DNA of 64,000 nt from a bacterium (GTDB lineage Bacteria; SZUA-79; Acidulodesulfobacterales; Acidulodesulfobacteraceae). The stretch is from contig QIJE01000028.1 of the NCBI GenBank assembly GCA_003232385.1, forward strand, positions 155,064 to 219,063. Direction: 5' to 3'. Below are positions 55,359-64,000 of this stretch, piece by piece. The translations under genes were made by a program, and so were the position numbers. Below the pieces are notes generated by a model. The model worked only from the letters and a program-made list of their open reading frames with translations, ran no database searches and had not been told where the DNA came from. Each line of letters opens with the position of its first letter. Position 1 is the stretch's first letter.

Positions 55359-56453
55359 ATGAACCTTATAATAGCCGGCGGAGGAACCGGCGGGCATTTA
55401 TTTCCGGGCATTGCGGTTTACGAAAAGTTAAAAAGTATTGATGATATAAAAGTTTATTTTATAGGAACCGAAAAAGGAATAGAAAACAGGCTCAAAGACA
55501 ATTATGATTTTGAATTTTTTAAAATAAACGTTAAGGGATTTTCGGGAAAAGGTTTTATGGATAAGGTAGCGTCTTTAAAGGGATTTATTAAGGCGGCAAG
55601 AGATATTGGCGCCCTTTACGGTAAAATAAAGCCGGATTATGTTTTAGGCTTAGGAGGCTATATCTCTCTTATGCCGCTCGTTACGGCAAGGTTCGGCGGT
55701 ATAAGGAGCGGGGTCATGGAGCAAAACGTCGTACCGGGTCTTTCCAACAAAATACTGGCTTTATTAGGGATAACGGTTTTTGCCTCTTTTGAAGAAACGA
55801 AGAAGTATATGACCTTTTCCAAGGTTATCGTCACCGGAAATCCGGTCAGGCAATCTATTTTAGAATCGGTTTCGACGGAAACGAATGGAGAGATAGAATT
55901 TACGGATAAAAATGAGTTGAGGATATTTGTTTTCGGAGGGTCACAAGGCGCTTCTTCTCTCAATAAGGCCGTAATAAATATGCTGTCTCTGTTAGATAAA
56001 GAAATATCCGATCGTTTGATCATTTATCATCAGACCGGTGAGCGCGATTTGGAATCGGTTAAAAGTTTTTACGATGGGAGCAAAATAAATAAATATGATG
56101 TCTTTTCATTTACAGATAATATTAAAAAATACTATTTGTCTAGTGATATGGTCATATGCAGAGCGGGAGCAGGCACTTTGTCGGAATTAATTGCATTGAG
56201 AAAACCTGCGGTTTTAGTGCCTTATCCCTTCGCGGCAAAAAACCATCAGGATAAAAATGCAGCGGTATTTTCGAAAAAAGGCTGCTTTTATAAAATACGA
56301 GACGATGAAAATCTTTCAAAAGAATTATTACAAACAACTTGCAAAATATTTTATAATAGAAAATTATTGAAATACATGTATGATAATTTGAAAACGATAG
56401 AAACGAAAGATTCGGCATTAAAAATAGCGAATGTAATATTAAATAGAGAATAA
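55359..56453 (+). CDS. murG: Lipid II synthase (GlcNAc transferase)
   Basis: This 364-residue GT28 glycosyltransferase is bound to the inner membrane face. The N-terminal glycine motif AGGGTGGHLFPG, the GLGGYISLMP segment, VFGGSQGA near 190 and the UDP-sugar site CRAGAGTLSELIAL near 268-281 are visible. It starts directly after the ftsW stop. Confidence 0.96.
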   Translation: MNLIIAGGGTGGHLFPGIAVYEKLKSIDDIKVYFIGTEKGIENRLKDNYDFEFFKINVKGFSGKGFMDKVASLKGFIKAARDIGALYGKIKPDYVLGLGGYISLMPLVTARFGGIRSGVMEQNVVPGLSNKILALLGITVFASFEETKKYMTFSKVIVTGNPVRQSILESVSTETNGEIEFTDKNELRIFVFGGSQGASSLNKAVINMLSLLDKEISDRLIIYHQTGERDLESVKSFYDGSKINKYDVFSFTDNIKKYYLSSDMVICRAGAGTLSELIALRKPAVLVPYPFAAKNHQDKNAAVFSKKGCFYKIRDDENLSKELLQTTCKIFYNRKLLKYMYDNLKTIETKDSALKIANVILNRE

Positions 56454-56491
56454 CGACAAAAAGCGAAATTCTAAATTCAAGGAGCATAATA

Positions 56492-57943
56492 ATGAAAAAC
56501 AGCGCCAAAAGGATTCATCTTATAGGAATCGGTGGTTCCGGTATGAGCGGTATAGCGGAGGTTCTTATAAATTCCGGCTATAGAGTAACGGGTTCGGATA
56601 TAGAATATAGCCGGACTATAAAAAAAATAGAATCCATCGGCGGCAAAGTTTTTATCGGACACAGCCCCGATAATCTTAAGGGGGCTGAAATCGTAGTATA
56701 TTCTACGGCTATTCGAGAAAACAACACGGAACTTATGGAGGCGAGAGACAGAAACCTATCGGTATTGAGGCGGGCGGAGATGCTTTCGGAGCTGTTATCT
56801 CTAAAAAAAGGCATTGCTATAGCCGGTTCGCACGGTAAAACAACTGCTACATCTATGATAGCGTCTATATTCGGGGAGGCGGGCGGAGACCCTACTTTTG
56901 TCGTGGGCGGAAAGGTTTTCGGTTTGGATATGCACTCTAAGGTAGGCAAGGGAGACTTTATGGTTGTCGAAGCGGATGAGAGCGACGGCTCTTTTTTGAA
57001 GCTTAAGCCGGATTATTGTGTAGTTACGAATATTGATTACGAGCATCTTTCCTATTACGACGGTATGGAAAATTTAAAAACGGCATTTGTAGATTTCATA
57101 AATAATATTTCTCTTTTAGGCCTTGCCGTTTTATGTGTCGATAATCCTATATTAAGGTCGTTATTTCCAAAAATAAACAAAAAATATTTTACTTACGGTA
57201 TAGAACAAAAAGCCGATTATTATGCTTTAAATATAGCGTTGGAGAGAGATTCATCTTCTTTTGATGCATATCACGGTGGGAAATTAATAGGAAAGTTTAA
57301 CTTATTTGTTCCCGGTATTCATAATGTTTTAAATGCTCTTTCGGCTATTGCCTTGAGTTTGGAGTTGGGGATAAAAACCAAGTTTATCCAAGAGGCGCTT
57401 AGGTGTTTCCATGGCGTGGAAAGAAGGTTTCAAATTAAAAAATCAGACGATAGGCTCATAATAGTAGACGACTATGCGCACCATCCCGTTGAGATAACGG
57501 CTACGCTTAAGGCTGCAAAAAACTGGAATAGGCATATTATAGCCGTTTTTCAACCGCATCGATATTCCAGAATGAAAGATTTGATGGAAGGATTTGTAAA
57601 CTCTCTCAAGCTTGCCGACTCCGTTATAATCACAGATATTTATTCTGCCGGGGAATTAGAAATAGACGGGGTTTCGTCTATGGCATTATCTGAAAGAATG
57701 AGGCGGGAAGGCTATAAAAACGTCTATTACGTTCCGGACAAGAAAGATATAAAGTCTAATTTAAGAAATATATTAAAGGGTGGCGAAATGGTAATATTTC
57801 TTGGGGCGGGGGATATAACCAAGAGCTGCGATGATTTCGTCCATAGCAGGGCTAAGAGCGAAAAAACATCGGAAGCATATTATAAAGAGGTGGACGCCGT
57901 AAACGGTAAAGCGGTTTGCGGCAGGATAGTTTCTTTGAAATAA
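56492..57943 (+). CDS. murC: UDP-MurNAc--L-alanine ligase
   Basis: This 483-residue Mur ligase starts the stem peptide with L-alanine. The N-terminal nucleotide fold IGIGGSGMSGIAEVL, ATP motif AGSHGKTTATSM near 110-121, the VDDYAHHPVEI motif near 326-336 and FQPHRYSR near 352-359 are present. A roughly 20-residue extra tail closes it. AAGGAG precedes the ATG. Confidence 0.96.
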   Translation: MKNSAKRIHLIGIGGSGMSGIAEVLINSGYRVTGSDIEYSRTIKKIESIGGKVFIGHSPDNLKGAEIVVYSTAIRENNTELMEARDRNLSVLRRAEMLSELLSLKKGIAIAGSHGKTTATSMIASIFGEAGGDPTFVVGGKVFGLDMHSKVGKGDFMVVEADESDGSFLKLKPDYCVVTNIDYEHLSYYDGMENLKTAFVDFINNISLLGLAVLCVDNPILRSLFPKINKKYFTYGIEQKADYYALNIALERDSSSFDAYHGGKLIGKFNLFVPGIHNVLNALSAIALSLELGIKTKFIQEALRCFHGVERRFQIKKSDDRLIIVDDYAHHPVEITATLKAAKNWNRHIIAVFQPHRYSRMKDLMEGFVNSLKLADSVIITDIYSAGELEIDGVSSMALSERMRREGYKNVYYVPDKKDIKSNLRNILKGGEMVIFLGAGDITKSCDDFVHSRAKSEKTSEAYYKEVDAVNGKAVCGRIVSLK

Positions 57944-57974
57944 TGACTACTTTTTATTTTATTATGAAAATAAT

Positions 57975-58901
57975 ATGGATAAAAATAAACGGGCTGATTT
58001 AATAAACGAACTGAGGACGGCGCAAATAGAGTTCCTCGAAAATGAATGTATGTCGTCCTATTCTTCCATTAAGATAGGGGGTGCGGCAGAACTGATCGTT
58101 TTTCCGAAGAATGAACGTGAATTGCTTTTTTTAACGGGCATATTCAGGGTTTATGCATGCGGTTATTATGTTATCGGCAGGGGAACAAATACCCTGTTCA
58201 AAGATAAAAATATTTGTCTGCCGGTTATCTCTTTTAAACAATTTGAAGCAACCTATTCGGAGAGCAGGAAAAGCGGATCGGAGATAGCTTTAGGGGTCGG
58301 CTCCGGTGCGGTTTTATCAAAAGTTTTAAGGTATGCTATAGAAAATAATTTCAGCGGATGTGAATTTTTTTACGGAATTCCGGGTACGCTGGGGGGCGCC
58401 GTCAGAATGAACGCCGGTTCAAAAGAAAGCGTTATAGGGGATATTGTAGAAAAAATAGATATTATTATGGACGGCGGAGCTAAATTAACCGTAGAAAAGA
58501 GGGATTTAAAATTTTCATACCGTAATTTAAAAATTAGGGACGTAAATAGCGGTTATTTCATAACGAACGTATATTTAACGTTGTTTAAATCATTAGGGGC
58601 TAAGATATCTAATAATATAGAAATTTTTAAAAAACGGAAGTTGTTTCAGCCGTTGAGCGAATATTCTTTGGGCTGCATATTCAAAAATCCGGTGGGATTG
58701 TCTGCCGGAAGAGTTATAGAAGAAATAGGCTTTAAAGGCTTCTCTATCGGAGGAGTACAGGTTTCGGAAAAGCATGCAAATTTTATAGTCAATAAAGGTA
58801 GCGCTAAACCGGACGATATTATGTCTTTAATAAAAATTATTCAGGAAAAGGCATTATCGAGCAGGGGTATAGAATTGAATACGGAAATAAAAATAATTTA
58901 A
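57975..58901 (+). CDS. murB: UDP-N-acetylenolpyruvoylglucosamine reductase
   Basis: This 308-residue FAD enzyme makes UDP-MurNAc. The FAD-binding motif GRGTNTLFKD, the GIPGTLGGAVRMNAG segment near 138-152 and the later CIFKNPVGLSAGRVIEE motif show a MurB of the shorter type. It lies 31 bases after murC. The ribosome site is weak. Confidence 0.95.
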   Translation: MDKNKRADLINELRTAQIEFLENECMSSYSSIKIGGAAELIVFPKNERELLFLTGIFRVYACGYYVIGRGTNTLFKDKNICLPVISFKQFEATYSESRKSGSEIALGVGSGAVLSKVLRYAIENNFSGCEFFYGIPGTLGGAVRMNAGSKESVIGDIVEKIDIIMDGGAKLTVEKRDLKFSYRNLKIRDVNSGYFITNVYLTLFKSLGAKISNNIEIFKKRKLFQPLSEYSLGCIFKNPVGLSAGRVIEEIGFKGFSIGGVQVSEKHANFIVNKGSAKPDDIMSLIKIIQEKALSSRGIELNTEIKII

Positions 58902-58925
58902 AATAGGCGGATAAATTAAATTCAT

Positions 58926-59864
58926 ATGAGGGACAGCTTAAAAAACTTGAGGATAGGCATTCTATCCGGCGGAAAATCCGAGGAAAGAGAAATCTCCCTT
59001 AAAACCGGACATGCTGTATTTAATGCCCTTAAAGAAATCGGGTATAACGTTATGTTTTTTGATATAGACGAAAATTTTGTCGACAATTTAAAAAAAATAG
59101 ACGTTTGTTTTATTGCACTCCACGGCACTTACGGGGAAGACGGAAGGGTTCAGGGCGCATTAGATTTGTTCGGCGTTCCGTACACCGGCTCCGGAGTTTC
59201 GGCAAGCGCAATTGCCATGGACAAGATTAGGTCAAAGGTCTTATTAGATTATTATGGACTAAAGACGCCTTCTTTTGTTGCGGTTAAAAAAGGAGAGGAT
59301 ATCGACAGTATTAAAAAAAGGCTTGAAAAGATTGCGCCGCCGTATTTTATTAAGCCTAACTCTTCCGGCTCCAGCATAGGGTGCCGCATAGTTGATTCCT
59401 TAGGCGACGGATTAGCGGATGCATTGAATAATGCCTTTAAATATGACGATGAAGCGCTGATAGAAAAACATATAGAGGGGAGGGAAATACAATTTGCCGT
59501 AGCTTTCGGCATGCCGCTCGGCTGTATTGAGGTCAAACCGAAAGATTTTTTTTATTCTTACGACGCAAAATATACCAAGGGGAAGACGACTTATATATTA
59601 GATCCGGGACTAAAACCGGAAGAATACGAGGCATGTGAATCGGCGGCGATTCGCACCCATGAGATTATAGGGTGCAGCGGTATTTCAAGAACCGACATGA
59701 TGCTTACGGGCAACGGAGATGTTTATATATTGGAAGTTAACACCCTTCCGGGGTTGACCGAGCTGAGCATTGTTCCTATGATTGCAGGCAAAAGAGGTAT
59801 AAGTTTCGGTGAATTGGTTGAAAATATAATCGAAGATGGGATTTTTAAAAAAAAGGACGAATAG
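58926..59864 (+). CDS. ddl: D-alanine--D-alanine ligase
   Basis: This 312-residue ATP-grasp enzyme supplies D-Ala-D-Ala for MurF. The first motif GILSGGKSEEREISLKTG, the loop HGTYGEDGRVQGALD, KPNSSGSSIG near 143-152 and the metal motif EVNTLPGLTELS near 273-284 are all present. It overlaps the ftsQ start by 29 bases. Confidence 0.96.
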   Translation: MRDSLKNLRIGILSGGKSEEREISLKTGHAVFNALKEIGYNVMFFDIDENFVDNLKKIDVCFIALHGTYGEDGRVQGALDLFGVPYTGSGVSASAIAMDKIRSKVLLDYYGLKTPSFVAVKKGEDIDSIKKRLEKIAPPYFIKPNSSGSSIGCRIVDSLGDGLADALNNAFKYDDEALIEKHIEGREIQFAVAFGMPLGCIEVKPKDFFYSYDAKYTKGKTTYILDPGLKPEEYEACESAAIRTHEIIGCSGISRTDMMLTGNGDVYILEVNTLPGLTELSIVPMIAGKRGISFGELVENIIEDGIFKKKDE

Positions 59865-60666
59865 AAAACTTAATTATTTTATATATTTAATTTATGTAAC
59901 GGGTGCGGTTGCGTCTATCTCGGTTATCGGGTTTTTTGGATACACAACCTATAATTATTTTCTTTTTCAAAAAAAAATATTTACTCTTAATAAAATAATT
60001 ATATTGGATAGGAATATGAGCCTCAAAGAAAAAAATAAAATTATCGGAATATCCGGGCTGAGTAAGGGGGATAACTTAGTGGGCATTAATACGAAAAGGG
60101 TTTCGAGACTAATTGCTTCGGACATGTGGGTTAAGGATGTGACTGTTTACAAAAAATATCCGGACAAAATTATTATTATTTTAAAGCAAAGAAATATTTT
60201 TGCGATGATAGCAAACAACGGAAATCTTTATTATATAAACCGGGACGGGTATGTTCTGGGAAGGGCGGATTATGGAAAAGGTTACGGTTATCCGATCGTT
60301 ACGGGTTTAAATGCCGACAATGCAGGCAGTTATTTTGATAGATTAAAAAAGGTTTTATATTTTTTAAAGATTTCAAAATTCTCCGTTATTTATAATCTTA
60401 TAGGTGAGATAAACATAGAAAGAGATGGCGGAATAGCGGTTTACACCGATAATGGTTTATACATAAAATTCGGAATAAATAATTATAAAAATAAGCTGAA
60501 AACGCTTAAAAAACTGTTTTACGAAATTAATAAAATCCATATTAAATATAAAAATTACATAAATTTAGAATATAAAAACGAAGCGGTTATTGAAGTAAAT
60601 TCCGGCTCAAGAGTGCTGCCGGCAAAGTATAAAAATCTATTTATAAGACCGGATGTTTATAAATAG
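59836..60666 (+). CDS. ftsQ: Cell division protein FtsQ
   Basis: This 276-residue bitopic protein has a short basic start, one membrane helix at about 14-36, a POTRA domain (ILDRNMSLKEKNKIIGISGLSKG region split over two pieces, then LVGIN) and an FtsQ beta domain with VTVYKKYPDKIIIILKQR. It links FtsL/FtsB to the divisome. It overlaps ddl by 29 bases. Divergence is high, as usual for FtsQ; the position settles the call. Confidence 0.9.
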   Translation: MGFLKKRTNRKLNYFIYLIYVTGAVASISVIGFFGYTTYNYFLFQKKIFTLNKIIILDRNMSLKEKNKIIGISGLSKGDNLVGINTKRVSRLIASDMWVKDVTVYKKYPDKIIIILKQRNIFAMIANNGNLYYINRDGYVLGRADYGKGYGYPIVTGLNADNAGSYFDRLKKVLYFLKISKFSVIYNLIGEINIERDGGIAVYTDNGLYIKFGINNYKNKLKTLKKLFYEINKIHIKYKNYINLEYKNEAVIEVNSGSRVLPAKYKNLFIRPDVYK

Positions 60667-60745
60667 AAATAAGTTTTTACATATAACAAGGATATGTTTT
60701 GTAAACATTGAGCATTGAAAGCGAAGAGAGAATTAAGGGGCTAAA

Positions 60746-61984
60746 TTGGAAAAGAACAGTGATATTTTTGTGGGATTAGACATTGGAACGACTAAGGTAT
60801 GTGCAATAGTTGCCGAAGCCAAGGGTCTTTCGATAGAGATAATAGGGGTAGGCACAAGCAGCGCAGCCGGGCTTAAAAACGGGGTTGTCGTGAATATAGA
60901 AAATACCGTAGATTCCATTACTAAAGCGGTAGAGGATGCTGAGCTTATGGCGGGATATCAGGTTCAAGAGGCCGTTATAGGTATCGCCGGTTCTCATATA
61001 CGCGGTTTTAACTCACACGGTATAGTGACGGTAAAGAGTAGAGAGGTAACGCAACAAGACATAGACAGAGTAATATCTGCGGCTAAAGCCGTAGCCGTGC
61101 CGATAGACCATGAGGTTATTCATGTTATTCCTCAAGGATTTTCGGTTGACGATCAGGATGATATTAAGAATCCGATAGGAATGAGCGGATTAAGGTTAGA
61201 GGCAAGCGTTCATATGGTTACGGCTTCGAGTATAGCGGCACAAAATATTGTAAAGTGTGCAAATAAATCGGGGATCGGCGTTTCCGAAATAGTTTTAGAA
61301 CAGATCGCCTCAAGCGAGGCGGTTTTAACGGAAGATGAAAAAGAATTGGGTGTTGCACTTATAGATATCGGCGGAGGAACCACTGATGTCGCTATATTTT
61401 ACGGCGGGAACATTATACATACCTTCGTTATTCCAAAGGGAGGACAGAGCGTAACGAGCGATGTATCTAAGGGGACTACGACCGTTCCGCAGGAAGCCGA
61501 AAAGATTAAGATAAAATTTGGTATAGCGAAGGAATCGCTTGCCGGAAAGGATGAAATAATTGAAATTCCCGGATTCGGTGGCAGGCCGCCAAGACCCATT
61601 TCCAGACAGCTTCTCGGAAATATTATAGAACAAAGAATGGCAGAAATTTTTACATGGATTAGAAAAAATATTGAAAAGAACGGATTGGAAAATAAAATTA
61701 TTTCCGGTTACGTAATTACAGGTGGGGCAGCCCTTATAGACGGTTCCACCGATCTTGCGGTAGAAATCTTTAATGCTCCGGTAAGAATAGGCTATCCTCT
61801 GAGCGTAGGAGGATTAACCGACGTTATAAACTCCCCTATATATTCTACAGGGGTAGGTCTTGTTAAATATGCGCATAGCAATAGAAACGTTAAAAATAAA
61901 AGTTCTCTTCATTCTAAAGGTGAAATTAATCTGTTTGTTGCACTGAAGAGCTGGTTTTCTAAAATATTGGAAGATTTTTTTTAA
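60746..61984 (+). CDS. ftsA: Cell division protein FtsA
   Basis: This 412-residue actin-like protein ties FtsZ filaments to the membrane. Phosphate-binding motifs are FVGLDIGTTKVCAIV at the N-terminus and LIDIGGGTTDVAIF near 208-221; an ATP-contact segment VITGGAALIDG is near 325-335. A C-terminal amphipathic helix (LKSWFSKILEDFF) would bind the membrane. The TTG start is backed by AAGGGG five bases upstream. Confidence 0.96.
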   Translation: MEKNSDIFVGLDIGTTKVCAIVAEAKGLSIEIIGVGTSSAAGLKNGVVVNIENTVDSITKAVEDAELMAGYQVQEAVIGIAGSHIRGFNSHGIVTVKSREVTQQDIDRVISAAKAVAVPIDHEVIHVIPQGFSVDDQDDIKNPIGMSGLRLEASVHMVTASSIAAQNIVKCANKSGIGVSEIVLEQIASSEAVLTEDEKELGVALIDIGGGTTDVAIFYGGNIIHTFVIPKGGQSVTSDVSKGTTTVPQEAEKIKIKFGIAKESLAGKDEIIEIPGFGGRPPRPISRQLLGNIIEQRMAEIFTWIRKNIEKNGLENKIISGYVITGGAALIDGSTDLAVEIFNAPVRIGYPLSVGGLTDVINSPIYSTGVGLVKYAHSNRNVKNKSSLHSKGEINLFVALKSWFSKILEDFF

Positions 61985-62037
61985 TTTAATTTTTTATGAT
62001 GTATCTATAATATACACTATAAAATAGGGAGGTAATC

Positions 62038-63213
62038 ATGTTGGAATTTGCGGAAAATAGTGAATTATCGGCAAAAATAAAGGTTATAGGCGTCGGAGGC
62101 GGAGGCGGCAATGCCGTTAATACCATGATAGCGGCAGGGTTTTCCGGAGCGGATTTTATTGTTGCCAATACCGATGCTCAGGCATTAAAGGCAAGTGCTT
62201 CCAGCATAAAAGTCCAGCTGGGGGAAAAAATCACGAAGGGGCTCGGAGCGGGAGCCAACCCGGAGATAGGAAGAAAATCGGCTATCGAAGACAGGGATAA
62301 AATTAAGGAAATAATAGAGGGCTCCGATATGGTATTCATAACCGCGGGGCTTGGCGGCGGAACCGGAACCGGGGGCGCACCGGTAATTGCCGAGGTAGCT
62401 AAAGAAATCGGCGCATTAACGGTGGCCGTAGTAACGAAGCCTTTTCTTTTTGAGGGCAACAGGAGAATGAAGCAGGCGGAAGACGGTCTTAGGGAACTTA
62501 AGTCCGTAGTAGATACGGTCATTACGATTCCGAATCAAAGATTATTAGCTGTTGCCGGAAAGTCTACATCGTTTTCTGATGCATTCAAAAAGGTTGACGG
62601 AATTCTCTTTCAGGCCGTGAAAGGCATATCAGACTTAATAAACGTGCACGGTATCGTTAATGTTGATTTCGCGGATGTTAAGACTATAATGTCGGAAATG
62701 GGCATGGCTCTCATGGGAACCGGTTTTGCGGAAGGCGAGAATAGGGCGTTGGAAGCGGCTCAAAAGGCTATTGCCAGTCCCCTATTAGAGGATGTAAAGA
62801 TAGAAGGTGCCATGGGGCTTTTGATAAACGTTTCGGGGGGACCGGATATGACGCTTTACGATATAAACGAGGCCGCTGAAAAGATTAAATCGGAGGCTCA
62901 TCCGGATGCTAATATAATATTCGGTGCCGTGATAGACGAGTCTTTAGTAAATAAAATGATGCTGACGGTTATTGCTACCGGGTTTGAATCGGAAAATCGT
63001 TCCGTTTTATTGACCCCGGTTCAGGGCTCCGTTCAAAACAACGATAAAATCATTGCTCCTCTGCTCGACAGTACGAATATTAATACTGATAACAGTAGCG
63101 ATACGGCTAAGGAAGGCAGCGATACGTATATGAATAGATTTAAGGACGAAGATGAGGATTACGAAAACGAGAGATACGATATCCCTACCTTTATGAGAAA
63201 ACAGGCGGATTGA
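62038..63213 (+). CDS. ftsZ: Cell division protein FtsZ
   Basis: This 391-residue tubulin-like GTPase forms the division ring. The tubulin signature GGGTGTG near 105-111, the start [12 protein letters not shown], and the acidic, Ser-rich linker from about 325 are visible. The C-terminal peptide ([12 protein letters not shown]) is the FtsA/ZipA contact. AGGGAGG precedes the ATG. It closes the dcw cluster; no clear terminator was found in the 103 bases up to the convergent radical SAM gene. Confidence 0.98.
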   Translation: MLEFAENSELSAKIKVIGVGGGGGNAVNTMIAAGFSGADFIVANTDAQALKASASSIKVQLGEKITKGLGAGANPEIGRKSAIEDRDKIKEIIEGSDMVFITAGLGGGTGTGGAPVIAEVAKEIGALTVAVVTKPFLFEGNRRMKQAEDGLRELKSVVDTVITIPNQRLLAVAGKSTSFSDAFKKVDGILFQAVKGISDLINVHGIVNVDFADVKTIMSEMGMALMGTGFAEGENRALEAAQKAIASPLLEDVKIEGAMGLLINVSGGPDMTLYDINEAAEKIKSEAHPDANIIFGAVIDESLVNKMMLTVIATGFESENRSVLLTPVQGSVQNNDKIIAPLLDSTNINTDNSSDTAKEGSDTYMNRFKDEDEDYENERYDIPTFMRKQAD

Positions 63214-63316
63214 GAGCATTATTGCTGCGCATTGAAAAGCACTTAATATAAATAAGGCATGAAGGTTGGGTTCGGTCTAAAAGAACGGAAGGCCTGTCTT
63301 TGGGAGCGGTATGATA

Positions 63317-64000
63317 TTATATGCATATCCCGCATCTCTTGCATCCCTTAAAACATTGAGATGTTGTTTTAAATTTTTTACTTCTTGAATATTCTTCTAA
63401 AAGGTATTTTTTGGTAACCCCCTGGTCTATTATGTCCCACGGCAATAGCTCGTCCGTATCGAATTTTCTTATAAAATCGTTTATATTGTAATCGGTTGCC
63501 TTTACGGCGTCTTTTAAGCTTACCTTGTTCTTAAAAGAATATATTAAGATATCCAACGACAGCCTTGAGCCCCTTGCAAAAAAGGCTTCCGTAAATGCAT
63601 TTTTAACGGTGTTTATTTTGATATTAAGATTAGGCAGTCTTCTGAGATTATCTAATATATAACTTGCTTTGCGCTTGAGTATATTCGGATCTTCAAAGTT
63701 TTCCCATTGTAAGGGTGTCCACGCTTTAGGCACAAACGGCGAGAAGGAGACGGTAAGCGTGCCTATTTTTTTGTTTATTTTGGACGAAGAAACGAACTCC
63801 TTTTGCATCGCCTTAATAAGTTCTATCGTCTCGTCTATATCCTGTTTCTCTTCGTAGGGTAGCCCGAGCATAAAATACGACTTTATATTTATTATGCCTT
63901 TTCCGACGATATTCTTAAGTACGACTATTATTTCATCGTTGGCAATATCTTTGTTTATAAGCCTTTTAAGCTTAGAGGAGCCCGTCTCTATGCCCAAGGT
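63317..64000 (-). CDS. B12-binding-type radical SAM protein, C-terminal part (cut by window edge)
   Basis: The 227 visible residues begin inside the radical SAM barrel (GIETGSSKLKRLINK, then YFMLGLPYE). They run through a C-terminal part with PWDIIDQGVTKKYL and a closing Cys-rich motif (CFKGCKRCGIC). This ending is typical of the TIGR03960-like group of unknown function, often found as a TIGR03936/TIGR03960 pair or fusion near rplU or rng. The cluster-binding CxxxCxxC and the B12 domain lie beyond the edge. The gene faces ftsZ end to end. Confidence 0.78.
   Translation of the reverse strand, partial: TLGIETGSSKLKRLINKDIANDEIIVVLKNIVGKGIINIKSYFMLGLPYEEKQDIDETIELIKAMQKEFVSSSKINKKIGTLTVSFSPFVPKAWTPLQWENFEDPNILKRKASYILDNLRRLPNLNIKINTVKNAFTEAFFARGSRLSLDILIYSFKNKVSLKDAVKATDYNINDFIRKFDTDELLPWDIIDQGVTKKYLLEEYSRSKKFKTTSQCFKGCKRCGICI

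Overview
The window is a chromosomal stretch of an AT-rich, Gram-negative-type bacterium that carries a complete dissimilatory sulfate/sulfite pathway (dsr, sat, apr, qmo), genes of the reductive TCA cycle with two-step citrate cleavage, a threonine gene group and a full mra/dcw cell-wall and division cluster. Having dsrD and qmoABC (typical of sulfate reducers) together with dsrL and dsrEFH (classically associated with sulfur oxidation) fits the metagenome-known deltaproteobacterial-type order Acidulodesulfobacterales (former Sva0485/SZUA-79). That placement is inference from gene content and recollection; no database was searched.

Layout. 1-137: end of a thioredoxin gene. 152-7344, minus strand: galU, hsp20, lon, thiL and two CorC/CNNM-type membrane proteins, read in that order and tightly packed. 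7605-7696: tRNA-Ser(CGA). 7754-18375: a small unknown gene, dsrN, then dsrA-dsrB-dsrD-dsrL-dsrC-dsrM-dsrK-dsrE-dsrF-dsrH. 18570-29449: sat, aprBA, qmoABC and the proton-pumping pyrophosphatase hppA. 29803-34126: an Nramp-like metal transporter, a small membrane protein, tadA (minus), lipA and an aminotransferase. 34157-37873: hom, thrC and an apgM-like proposed homoserine kinase. 37989-44901: icd, citryl-CoA synthetase (ccsA, ccsB), citryl-CoA lyase, glpX, an NDUFA9-like dehydrogenase and a small DsrE-like protein. 45103-63213: mraZ-rsmH-ftsL-ftsI-murE-murF-mraY-murD-ftsW-murG-murC-murB-ddl-ftsQ-ftsA-ftsZ. From 63317 on the minus strand: the C-terminal part of a radical SAM protein.

How the genes work together. 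Sat activates sulfate to APS and releases pyrophosphate, which HppA splits while pumping protons. AprBA reduces APS with electrons from QmoABC at the quinone pool. DsrAB reduces sulfite, with DsrMK, DsrC, DsrD and DsrL as partners; DsrL and DsrEFH would also permit the reverse direction. icd, ccsAB, ccl and glpX supply the carboxylating and citrate-splitting arm of autotrophic carbon fixation and the way from there to sugars.

The most notable point is that the DsrC encoded inside the dsr operon lacks CysB (Ala101 instead); only the penultimate Cys112 remains. It therefore looks like TusE in its active site while sitting beside dsrL and dsrMK, and it cannot form the CysA-CysB trisulfide of the accepted sulfite-reduction mechanism. 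Other points of interest are the mixed reductive/oxidative dsr gene set, a textbook MraZ operator (three perfect 10-bp repeats), an Nramp protein with a changed metal site, and a possible attenuator in the dsr leader.
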